This document shows, piece by piece, positions 56,017-64,000 of a stretch of DNA of 64,000 bases (position 1 is its first letter; each line of letters begins with the position of its first letter). The stretch is from the NCBI RefSeq assembly GCF_027924565.1, contig NZ_AP027041.1, positions 496,001 through 560,000 of the forward strand, read 5' to 3'. The DNA comes from Lysobacter auxotrophicus. Lineage in GTDB: Bacteria > Pseudomonadota > Gammaproteobacteria > Xanthomonadales > Xanthomonadaceae. Below the pieces are notes generated by a model. That model was not told where the DNA came from and ran no database searches. It saw nothing but the letters and a program-made list of their open reading frames with translations. The position numbers were made by a program, and so were the translations under genes.

Positions 56017-56484
56017 ATGCTCTCCCCACGTCTGCACAACCTGCTCGACCAGGGCCAGGCGCCCTACACGACGCTGACGCATCCGCGCACGGTGACCGCG
56101 CACGAAACCGCATCGGCGGTGCGCGTGGAGCCGAATCATTTCGCCAAGACGGTGATGCTCAAGGCCGACGGACGGCTCGCGATGGTCGTGATGCCGGCGA
56201 CGTATCGCGCCGATCTTTACCGGCTGTCGCTCGCGCTTGGCGGCGTTCCGGTGGAACTGGCCGAGGAAACCGAATTCCGCGATGCCTTCCCCGATTGCGA
56301 ACCCGGCGCGATGCCGCCGTTCGGACATCTGTACGGCATGCCGGTTTACATCGATTCGCGGCTCGCGCACCAGCAGGAGATCGCGTTCAACGCGGGCAAC
56401 CACACCGAAGTGGTGCGCATGCCGTATGCGGAGTTCGAACGTCTCGCGGCGCCGGAGATGCTCTGGCTGGCGCACATGATGTAG
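56017..56484 (+). CDS. YbaK/EbsC-domain aminoacyl-tRNA deacylase
   Basis: 155 residues of the YbaK/ProX fold, which removes mischarged amino acids from tRNA in trans. Visible: 'HPRTVTAHETASAVRVEPNHFAKTVMLKADGRLAMVVMPATYRADL' with the conserved Lys in A-K-T-V, 'EETEFRDAFPDCEPGAMPPFGHLYGMPVYID' with the G-x-x-P-P-F-G motif, and 'IAFNAGNHTEVVRMPYAEFERL'. The ATG at 56017 follows GGAGG. Which tRNA it edits cannot be told. Confidence 0.85.
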   Translation: MLSPRLHNLLDQGQAPYTTLTHPRTVTAHETASAVRVEPNHFAKTVMLKADGRLAMVVMPATYRADLYRLSLALGGVPVELAEETEFRDAFPDCEPGAMPPFGHLYGMPVYIDSRLAHQQEIAFNAGNHTEVVRMPYAEFERLAAPEMLWLAHMM

Positions 56485-56506
56485 AGCCGCGATGGGTGAT
56501 TCGGGA

Positions 56507-56551
56507 TTCGTGATTCGAAGAGCGAAAACGCGGCTCGCCCCGAATCACGAA
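56507..56551. terminator. inverted repeat between convergent genes
   Basis: TTCGTGATTCG (56507-56517) and CGAATCACGAA (56541-56551) are perfect 11-bp arms around a 23-nt loop, within a run of GATTCG-like units. Between the convergent deacylase and PfkB kinase genes; could end both mRNAs. Confidence 0.55.
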
Positions 56552-56573
56552 TCACCATTCACGCATCACGGCT

Positions 56574-57506
56574 TCATAGCGCGTAACCGAACTGCTGCTT
56601 GAACTGTTCGTTGAATTCGTCGAAATCGAAGCGCTGGTTCTGCGTGCCCGGATGCTCGACCTTCAGCGCGCCCATCAGGTTGCCCATGCGGCCGATGGTG
56701 AGCCAGTCGTAGCCCTTCTCGATGCCGTAGATCAGGCCGGCACGGAACGCATCGCCGCAACCGGTCGGATCGGTCACGCGGCGCTCGTGCGCGGGCGGGA
56801 CGTCGATGGTCTTTTCCGGCGTGTGGATCTGCGAACCGTGCGGGCCACGCGTGGTGATGTACGCCTTCACGCGCTTGACGATGTCGTTCTCGCTCCAGCC
56901 GGTGCGTTCCTGCAGCAGGTTGGATTCGTAATCGTTGACGGTGACGTAGTCGGCCAGCTCGATGAAGTTGCGCAGTTCCTCGCCGTTGAACAGCGGCATG
57001 GCCTGGCCCGGATCGAAGATGAAGGGAATGCCCGCGTCGGCGAATTCCTGCGCGTTCTGCAGCATGCCTTCGCGGCCGTCGGGGCTGACGATGCCGAACG
57101 TCACGCCCGGAACGTCGCGCACGTGGTTCTCGTACGAACGCATCATCGCGCCCGGATGGAACGCGGTGATCTGGTTGTTGTCGTGGTCGGTGGTGATGAA
57201 CGCCTGCGGCGTGAAGAGCTCTTCGATCTCCTTCACCTTCGACAGGTTGATGCCGCACTGTTCGAAGTGCTCGCGGTACGGCCCGAAGTCCTGGCCGACG
57301 GTGGCCATCGGGATCGGGTCGCCGCCCAGCAGCTTGAGGTTGTAGGCGATGTTGCCGGCGCAGCCGCCGAACTCGCGGCGCATCCGCGGGACCAGGAAGG
57401 ACACATTCAGGATGTGCACCTTGTCCGGCAGGATGTGGTTCTTGAACTGGTCGGGGAACACCATGATGGTGTCGTAGGCCAGCGAGCCGCAGATCAGTGC
57501 AGACAT
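56574..57506 (-). CDS. PfkB-family kinase, adenosine kinase-like
   Basis: 310 residues. 'ICGSLAYDTIMVFPDQFKNHIL' at the N-terminus, 'REFGGCAGNIAYNLKLLGGDPIPMATVGQDF' for substrate binding, 'AFITTDHDNNQITAFHPGAM', and 'RRVTDPTGCGDAFRAGLIYGI' with the catalytic Asp in the anion hole. These match the bacterial PfkB group usually annotated as adenosine kinase; another nucleoside or sugar substrate is possible. GGGAA precedes the ATG. Divergent from mreB. Confidence 0.82.
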   Translation of the reverse strand: MSALICGSLAYDTIMVFPDQFKNHILPDKVHILNVSFLVPRMRREFGGCAGNIAYNLKLLGGDPIPMATVGQDFGPYREHFEQCGINLSKVKEIEELFTPQAFITTDHDNNQITAFHPGAMMRSYENHVRDVPGVTFGIVSPDGREGMLQNAQEFADAGIPFIFDPGQAMPLFNGEELRNFIELADYVTVNDYESNLLQERTGWSENDIVKRVKAYITTRGPHGSQIHTPEKTIDVPPAHERRVTDPTGCGDAFRAGLIYGIEKGYDWLTIGRMGNLMGALKVEHPGTQNQRFDFDEFNEQFKQQFGYAL

Positions 57507-58852
<1,346 letters not shown>

Positions 58853-58999
58853 TCCAAGCGGGGACCGGCCCGGGCATCGCATCCCGACGCCCCGGGTCGT
58901 CCGTTCCCGTCATGAACACGCATCGCGGCCGGCCGACGGGGATTCCCGCCCGGTCGCGACTGTCGAAGTCCCACACCTGATCCGCCTCTTCCGGCCCCG

Positions 59000-60121
59000 A
59001 TGCCTACCTACGCCGGCCCCCCGACTTCCGCACGCCCAGGTGACGTGGCCGGCACGCTCAAGCTGCTCGCCTACCTGGCGCTGGCGGTGGTGCTGATCGT
59101 GCTCGATCACCGCGGCGGCTGGCTCGCGCAGGGCCGCCGGCAGGTGACGCTGCTCGTGCAGCCGCTGTGGATGGTCGCCGGCTGGCCGGGGCAGGTCGTG
59201 GACCGCGTCCGCGAGGACGCCGGCACGCTGGCGCAGCTCACCGCCGAGAACCGCCGCCTGCGCAACGACCTGATGCTCAACCAGGCCCGCATGGCGCGGC
59301 TGGCGACGCTCGCCGCCGACAACGCGCGGCTGCGCGGCCTGCTGGACGCCGCGCAGACCGGCAATCTCGACGTGGTACTCGCGCCGGTGCTCGACATCGA
59401 CCTGGATCCCGCACGGCAGCGACTGGTCCTCAACGCCGGTTCGCGCGAACGTGTGCAGGTCGGGCAGAACGTGATCGACGCCAACGGGCTGCTCGGCCAG
59501 GTCATCGCCGTCACCCCGATGTACGCCAACGTGCTCCTGCTCACCGACCCCTCGCACGCGGTGCCCGTCGCCGTCGCGCGCAACGGCGTGCGGCTGGTGG
59601 TCTACGGCGAAGGTCGCAGCGACAAGCTGCGACTCACCAGCGTGCCGCTCTCCAGCGACGTGAAGGTCGGCGACGTGCTCGTCACCTCGGGCCTCGGCGG
59701 CCGGTTCGCGCCGGGCTTCCCGGTCGGCAAGATCGCCTCGCTCAAGCCGGACGACAGCCGCGCGTTCCTCGTCGGCGAAGTCACGCCGGCGGCGCAGCTG
59801 GACCGCGGCCGCGAGGTGCTGGTGCTGCTGTCGATGCCCAATCCGCTGCCCGGCGCCACGGCGTTCACGCCCTCCGATGCGATCGCGGTCGGCACGGCGC
59901 AGGCCACGGCGGCGCCTGCCGCCACGCCGGGTGTGGAAGGCCAGCCGACGGCGCCGACCCCCGCGGGCGGCGGTGCGACGGCTCCCACCACCACGCCCTC
60001 GACGAGTTCCCCGGCCCCGAAGCCGGCCCAGGCGTCGCCCGTTCCTGCGACGGACCCGCGCAAACCGGCCGCGACGACGCCGACGTCTCCGACGCCCACG
60101 CAGCCGGAGGCCCGCCGATGA
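59000..60121 (+). CDS. mreC: rod shape-determining protein MreC with Pro/Thr/Ala-rich tail
   Basis: 373-residue bitopic protein linking MreB and PBP2. Transmembrane helix 'LLAYLALAVVLIVLDHRG', coiled coil ('AQLTAENRRLRNDLMLNQARMARLATLAADNARLRGLLD'), then two beta-barrels with 'NAGSRERVQVGQNVIDANGLLGQV', 'VTPMYANVLLLTDPSHAVPV' and 'VGDVLVTSGLGGRFAPGFPVGKI'. From about residue 295 there is a low-complexity Pro/Thr/Ala extension of nearly 80 residues. Stop overlaps mreD as ATGA. Confidence 0.93.
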   Translation: MPTYAGPPTSARPGDVAGTLKLLAYLALAVVLIVLDHRGGWLAQGRRQVTLLVQPLWMVAGWPGQVVDRVREDAGTLAQLTAENRRLRNDLMLNQARMARLATLAADNARLRGLLDAAQTGNLDVVLAPVLDIDLDPARQRLVLNAGSRERVQVGQNVIDANGLLGQVIAVTPMYANVLLLTDPSHAVPVAVARNGVRLVVYGEGRSDKLRLTSVPLSSDVKVGDVLVTSGLGGRFAPGFPVGKIASLKPDDSRAFLVGEVTPAAQLDRGREVLVLLSMPNPLPGATAFTPSDAIAVGTAQATAAPAATPGVEGQPTAPTPAGGGATAPTTTPSTSSPAPKPAQASPVPATDPRKPAATTPTSPTPTQPEARR

Positions 60122-60603
60122 CCCGCGCCCGTCCGCAATGGGTGTTGCCGGTGAGCATCGTGGTGGCGCTGCTGTTGATGCTGCTGCCGTTGCCGCCTGC
60201 CGTGCAGCCGCTGCGTCCGTACTGGCTCGCGCTGGTGCTGGCGTACTGGGTGATCGAGGATCCCGACCATGTTGGCCTCGGCCTGGCCTTCATCATCGGC
60301 CTGCTCGGCGATCTGGTGACCGGCAGCGTGTTCGGCGAGCAGGCGCTGCGGCTGGTGGTGATGGCGTACATCCTGCAGCGCTTCCGCGCGCGGTTGCGCT
60401 TCTTCCCGGTGTCGCAGCAGGCGCTGGCCATCGGTGGCCTGCTGTTGAACGACTGCATCGTCACCGCCGCGATCCGCATCGCCGTCGGCCTCGCGCCGCT
60501 GCATCCGCTGCACTGGGCGTCGCCGGTGACCGGCATGGTGCTGTGGCCGATCGCCTACGTCGCGCTGGACTCGCTCCGTCACGGCCGGTGGAGGGCGCGC
60601 TGA
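60118..60603 (+). CDS. mreD: rod shape-determining protein MreD
   Basis: 161-residue inner-membrane protein with five to six helices: 'VLPVSIVVALLLMLLPLPP', 'PYWLALVLAYWVIEDP', 'GLGLAFIIGLLGDLVTGSVFGEQAL' (MreD signature), and 'GMVLWPIAYVALDSLRH'. The ATG at 60118 overlaps the mreC stop. One base separates its stop from mrdA. Confidence 0.93.
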   Translation: MTRARPQWVLPVSIVVALLLMLLPLPPAVQPLRPYWLALVLAYWVIEDPDHVGLGLAFIIGLLGDLVTGSVFGEQALRLVVMAYILQRFRARLRFFPVSQQALAIGGLLLNDCIVTAAIRIAVGLAPLHPLHWASPVTGMVLWPIAYVALDSLRHGRWRAR

Positions 60604-60604
60604 G

Positions 60605-62659
60605 ATGGGTCCGCGCCGCCGCGTCCTGAAGAACAGCGCCGCCGAAGCCAACCAGTTCCGACTGCGCTCCGCGATCGCCTTCCTGTGCGTGCTGGCGGCG
60701 CTGGTCGGGCTGGGCTTCTGGTATTTCCGCCTGCAGGTGTGGGAGCACGACGACTACGCCACGCGCTCGGAGGCCAACCGCATCAAGCTGCGCCCCGTCG
60801 TGCCGGGGCGCGGGCTGATCCTGGATCGAAAGGGTCGCGTGCTGGCCGACAACGTGCCGGCGTACCGCATCGAAGTAACCCCGTTCGAAGCCGGCAAGAC
60901 CGAGGAATGGCTGCCCGCGCTGCGCAGGATCATCGCGCTGACGCCGGAAGACGTCGCGCGCTTCGACGACGAGCGTCGCGCCACGCGCGGTTACAAGCCG
61001 ATCACGCTGAAGCTGCGCGTCACCGAGGAGGAAGCCGCGCGCTTCGCGGTCGACCGCTGGCGCTATCCGGGCGTGGACCTCGTGCCGTATCTCAACCGGC
61101 GCTATCCGTACGGCGAACTGCTCTCGCACGTCATCGGCTACGTCGGACGCATCGACGCGGACGACCTGAAGGAGCTCGGCGAAGGCGGCGCGGCGCTCAC
61201 GCACATCGGCAAGACCGGGCTGGAGCGCTATTACGAGGAAGCGCTGCGCGGCAAGGTCGGCTACGAGCAGATCGAGACCAACGTCGATGGCCGGCCGATG
61301 CGCCAGGTCGGCCACGTGCCCGCGACGCCGGGCGCCGACCTGCGCCTGAGCATCGACCTGGACCTGCAGCAGGCGATGGTGACGGCGTTCGGCGACATGG
61401 ACGGTTCGGCCATCGCGATGGACCCGCGCACCGGCGAGATCCTCGCGATGGTCAGCCTGCCGGGCTACGACACGAACCTCTTCGTCAACGGCATCTCGAA
61501 CGTCGATTACCGCGCGCTGATGGATAACCCGTCGCGTCCGCTGTTCAACCGCAACGTGCTCGGCGGCGGCCCGCCGGGCTCGACGGTGAAGCCGCTGATC
61601 GGCCTCGCAGGCCTGGACAGCGGCCTGCGCACGCCGGACTCGAAGGTGTTCTCGACCGGCACGTTCTACATCCCCGGCCAGAAGCGCGGCTGGCGCGACG
61701 CGCACGGCGGCGCGGGCTGGACCGATCTGCGCAAGTCGATCGCCGCGTCGGTGAACTACTACTACTACAAGCTCGCCTACGACATGGGCATCGAGCGCTT
61801 CGACGAATACATGCGCCGGTATGGATTCGGCGACAAGACCGGCATCGACCTGGCCGGCGAGAACAAGGGCGTGGTGCCGTCGCCGCAATGGAAGCGCACC
61901 CGCAGCAAGGAGCCGTGGTACGCGGGCGAGACGGTGAACGCCGGCATCGGCCAGGGTTACTGGATCGCCACGACGCTGCAGCTCGTGCGCGGCACCGCGG
62001 CGATCGCCAATGGCGGAAACCTCGTGCGCCCGCACCTGGTGGCGGAGCGCCGCGACGGCTACAACACGCCGTGGCTGCCGCTGAAGCAACCCGAGGCGCC
62101 GCGCATCACCGACAACCCGTCCAACCTGCGTGCCGTGCAGGAAGGCATGATGGCGACGATGGGCCCCGGCGGTACGGGCCGCGCGATGGCCGCAGGCGCG
62201 CCGTACCTCATGGCCGGCAAGACCGGCACCGCGCAGAAGATCAGCCGAAAAGGCAGCCAGAGTTTCGATCCGCATTCGCTGCCGTACCACCTGCGCCACC
62301 AGGCGCTGTTCGTCGGCTACGCGCCGGCGGACAACCCGACGATCGTGGTCGCGATTTCGGTCGAACACGGCGGCTTCGGCGGCAGCACCGCGGCGCCGAT
62401 CGCGCGCAAGATCTTCGACGCCTGGCTGCTCGGCAAGATGCCCGAGCCGGTGCCGACCGATCCCAAGTACACCCGGCCGACGCAGCCGCGCGCGGCACCG
62501 GTCGTCGCGGCCGCCGCGACGCAGGGCGCGCCGGTGGCGCCGATCCTGCCGACGGGCCGCGCCGGTGCGGCTGCGGTGAAGCCGGCGAGCGCCGCGCCGG
62601 CAGCCGCCAACCCGCCGCCGCCGCCGGCGACGACCGCGCCGCAGGAGCCCACCCGATGA
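60605..62659 (+). CDS. mrdA: penicillin-binding protein 2, with Ala/Pro-rich C-terminal extension
   Basis: Transpeptidase for cell elongation, working with RodA. The 684-residue protein has one transmembrane helix ('AIAFLCVLAALVGLGFWYF'), the pedestal domain starting 'NRIKLRPVVPGRGLILDRKGRVLADN', and the penicillin-binding domain with Ser326-x-x-Lys329 in 'GPPGSTVKPLIG', Ser382-x-Asn in 'AASVNYYYYKL', and Lys539-Thr-Gly in 'MAGKTGTAQ'. After about residue 625 comes a tail rich in Ala and Pro. GGAGG is upstream of the ATG. Stop overlaps rodA as ATGA. Confidence 0.96.
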   Translation: MGPRRRVLKNSAAEANQFRLRSAIAFLCVLAALVGLGFWYFRLQVWEHDDYATRSEANRIKLRPVVPGRGLILDRKGRVLADNVPAYRIEVTPFEAGKTEEWLPALRRIIALTPEDVARFDDERRATRGYKPITLKLRVTEEEAARFAVDRWRYPGVDLVPYLNRRYPYGELLSHVIGYVGRIDADDLKELGEGGAALTHIGKTGLERYYEEALRGKVGYEQIETNVDGRPMRQVGHVPATPGADLRLSIDLDLQQAMVTAFGDMDGSAIAMDPRTGEILAMVSLPGYDTNLFVNGISNVDYRALMDNPSRPLFNRNVLGGGPPGSTVKPLIGLAGLDSGLRTPDSKVFSTGTFYIPGQKRGWRDAHGGAGWTDLRKSIAASVNYYYYKLAYDMGIERFDEYMRRYGFGDKTGIDLAGENKGVVPSPQWKRTRSKEPWYAGETVNAGIGQGYWIATTLQLVRGTAAIANGGNLVRPHLVAERRDGYNTPWLPLKQPEAPRITDNPSNLRAVQEGMMATMGPGGTGRAMAAGAPYLMAGKTGTAQKISRKGSQSFDPHSLPYHLRHQALFVGYAPADNPTIVVAISVEHGGFGGSTAAPIARKIFDAWLLGKMPEPVPTDPKYTRPTQPRAAPVVAAAATQGAPVAPILPTGRAGAAAVKPASAAPAAANPPPPPATTAPQEPTR

Positions 62660-63768
62660 GGCAGATCCTGCGCTGGCTGTTCGACCTGCTGGTGCGCTTC
62701 GCGCGCACGCTCGACCTGCCGCTGCTGGGCGCGTTGCTCGCGCTGATGGTGATCGGCCTTGCGGTGCTCTACAGCGCCGCCGATCACGCCATGGGGCTGG
62801 TCGTGCGCCAGGGCGCGTTCTTCGTCGCCGGCCTGGGCGTGATGTGGGCGCTTTCGCGCGTGCCGCCCAACCAGCTGCGCAACTGGACGCCGTTCGTGTT
62901 CGGCGCCTCGCTGCTGCCGCTGCTGCTGGTGCTGCTCATCGGCACCGGCAAGCACGGGCGGCACTGGATCAACCTTGGCGTGGTCTACGTGCAGCCCGCG
63001 GAGCTGCTCAAGCTCAGCCTGCCGATGATGGTGGCCTGGTACCTGGATCGCCAATCGTTGCCGCCGCGCTTCCGCACGGTGCTCGTCGCCGGACTGCTGA
63101 TCGCCGTCCCCACCGGGCTGATCCTGCTGCAGCCGGACTTCGGCACCGCGATGCTGGTGGCGACCAGCGGCGCCTTCGCGCTCTATCTGGCGGGATTGCC
63201 GTGGTGGTGGTTCGGCATGGCGTTCGGCGCGGTCGCCGCGATCGCCCCGGTCGCGTGGTTCTGGCTGCTGCGGCCGTACCAGAAGGACCGCATCCTCACC
63301 TTCCTCAACCCCGAATCCGATCCGCTCGGCACCGGCTGGAACATCATCCAGTCGAAGATCGCCATCGGCGCCGGCGGCCTCACCGGCAAGGGCTGGGGGC
63401 AGGGCTCGCAGTCGCACCTGAACTACCTGCCCGAACACACCACCGACTTCATCTTCGCGGTGCTGAGCGAGGAATTCGGCTGGATGGGCGTGGCCACCGT
63501 GCTGGCGCTGTACCTGTTCGTGATCGGGCGCTGCCTGTGGATCGCCTCGGAGGCGCGCGACGGCTATTCGCGCCTCATCGCCGGTGCACTGGGCCTGGCG
63601 TTCTGCGTGTACGTGATCGTCAACGGGGGGATGATTTCCGGCCTGCTGCCGGTAGTTGGCGTGCCGATGCCGCTGCTGAGCTACGGCGGTACCTCGGCGG
63701 TGTCGCTGCTCGCGGGGCTCGGCGTCGTCATGGCGGTGCGGGCGCATCGGCCGGTGTACGCGCGCTGA
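62656..63768 (+). CDS. rodA: rod shape-determining peptidoglycan glycosyltransferase RodA
   Basis: SEDS-family polymerase that makes glycan strands with PBP2. The 370-residue protein has about ten transmembrane helices. Signature stretches are 'VLYSAADHAMGLVVRQGAFF', 'GRHWINLGVVYVQPAELLKLSLPMMVAWYL', 'LILLQPDFGTAMLVATSG' with the catalytic-site Asp, 'GWNIIQSKIAIGAGGLTGKGWGQGSQSHLNYLPEHTTDFIFAVLSEEFG', and 'VGVPMPLLSYGGTSAV'. ATG at 62656 overlaps the mrdA stop. Confidence 0.96.
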   Translation: MRQILRWLFDLLVRFARTLDLPLLGALLALMVIGLAVLYSAADHAMGLVVRQGAFFVAGLGVMWALSRVPPNQLRNWTPFVFGASLLPLLLVLLIGTGKHGRHWINLGVVYVQPAELLKLSLPMMVAWYLDRQSLPPRFRTVLVAGLLIAVPTGLILLQPDFGTAMLVATSGAFALYLAGLPWWWFGMAFGAVAAIAPVAWFWLLRPYQKDRILTFLNPESDPLGTGWNIIQSKIAIGAGGLTGKGWGQGSQSHLNYLPEHTTDFIFAVLSEEFGWMGVATVLALYLFVIGRCLWIASEARDGYSRLIAGALGLAFCVYVIVNGGMISGLLPVVGVPMPLLSYGGTSAVSLLAGLGVVMAVRAHRPVYAR

Positions 63769-63907
63769 GAAAACTTCGACGTCCAGGGCGTCGTCCGATG
63801 TCGACAGCAACGCGTCGGCAAGGCGTTGCGTAAGGCGGCCTCAAGCGAACCTGACTGATGCCCCTGGCGAGCCTGAACACGCGGTTTTTGGCTCGACAAT
63901 CGCGTGC

Positions 63908-63913
63908 TACCCT
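63908..63913 (+). promoter_or_regulatory. -10-like box 7 nt before the last ATG (leaderless candidate)
   Basis: TACCCT at 63908-63913, CGCCGCG, then ATG at 63921. TTTTTG lies 17 bp upstream as a poor -35. The 150 bp after rodA are otherwise without a recognisable signal. Confidence 0.35.
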
Positions 63914-63920
63914 CGCCGCG

Positions 63921-64000
63921 ATGACCCGACGCCACCTCACTCGTAGCGCCGCGATCAGCGCGATTCTTGCCGCGTTGGCCGGTTGCGCCACCCAGACCCA
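63921..64000 (+). CDS. mltB: lipoprotein N-terminus cut by window end, probably lytic transglycosylase B
   Basis: Only 26 codons are inside the window: a basic start 'MTRRHLTRSAAI', a hydrophobic stretch and lipobox 'LAGC' (Cys22), then 'ATQT'. The sequence shows only that it is a lipoprotein. The mltB name comes from the usual xanthomonad and pseudomonad order mreBCD-mrdA-rodA-mltB-rlpA. Confidence 0.5.
   Translation, partial: MTRRHLTRSAAISAILAALAGCATQT

Noticed and set aside
55744-56475. minus-strand frame of 243 codons opposite the YbaK-type gene
   Set aside because: Antisense to a gene with clear deacylase motifs; His/Arg-rich shadow.

Overview
The window reads as a chromosomal segment of a high-GC gammaproteobacterium of the Xanthomonadales, most likely Lysobacter or a close relative. 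This is inferred from the strongly GC-biased third codon positions, the gene order (lptM-dapF-DUF484-xerC ... hslV-hslU; mreBCD-mrdA-rodA-mltB), the Caulobacter-type TonB receptor beside pectinases, and GTAG-headed REP repeats like the SMAG elements of Stenotrophomonas. I see no rRNA, tRNA, CRISPR array, integrase, transposase or prophage gene. Most genes are ordinary chromosomal functions; the interest lies in expression signals, repeats and a few odd genes.

1-10.4 kb is a pectin/rhamnogalacturonan utilisation locus. It holds a truncated 2-keto-4-pentenoate hydratase at the left edge, a secreted pectate lyase (+), a minus-strand block of TonB-dependent receptor, PL1 pectate lyase, pectinesterase and rhamnogalacturonan acetylesterase, and divergent kdgK-eda. 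Extracellular enzymes de-esterify and cut pectin, the receptor imports oligomers, and KdgK/Eda turn ketodeoxygluconate into pyruvate and glyceraldehyde-3-phosphate. 10.6-12.8 kb has an HU protein with an Ala/Lys tail and a MocA/XdhC pair. 12.9-19.0 kb is a czcI-czcC-czcB-czcA metal-efflux operon.

19.1-23.8 kb carries a TonB-like lipoprotein, a carboxylesterase, a LytTR regulator (AlgR-like, no kinase next to it), hemC and two membrane proteins. 23.9-28.8 kb is a cytoplasmic molybdoenzyme operon of SoeABC type with an extra 70-residue membrane protein between subunits A and B. 28.8-35.4 kb has an unknown anchored protein, a WYL regulator, and two S9 peptidases (prolyl oligopeptidase and oligopeptidase B). 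35.5-41.2 kb is a housekeeping run: ybaN-like, lptM, dapF, DUF484, xerC, DUF3079, and hslVU with a sigma-32-type promoter.

41.5-49.1 kb is accessory: OsmC, an AraC regulator coupled to a secreted HExxH protein, a frameshifted SDR, a rifampin ADP-ribosyltransferase (arr), cytosine deaminase, GNAT, and an EmrAB-type pump. 49.2-57.5 kb holds ubiE, a lipoprotein trehalase, an M1 aminopeptidase, an alpha/beta hydrolase plus lipoprotein pair, a YbaK-type deacylase and an adenosine kinase-like PfkB protein. 57.8-64.0 kb is the rod-shape operon mreB, mreC, mreD, mrdA, rodA and the start of a probable mltB.

Two features recur. Many gene pairs overlap by four bases (ATGA or GTGA), which fixes several start codons. 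At least eight genes have a -10-like hexamer 6-7 nt before the start codon, as expected for leaderless mRNAs. Intergenic gaps are often filled with palindromic repeats of at least four families; one inverted pair lies inside the pectinesterase reading frame.
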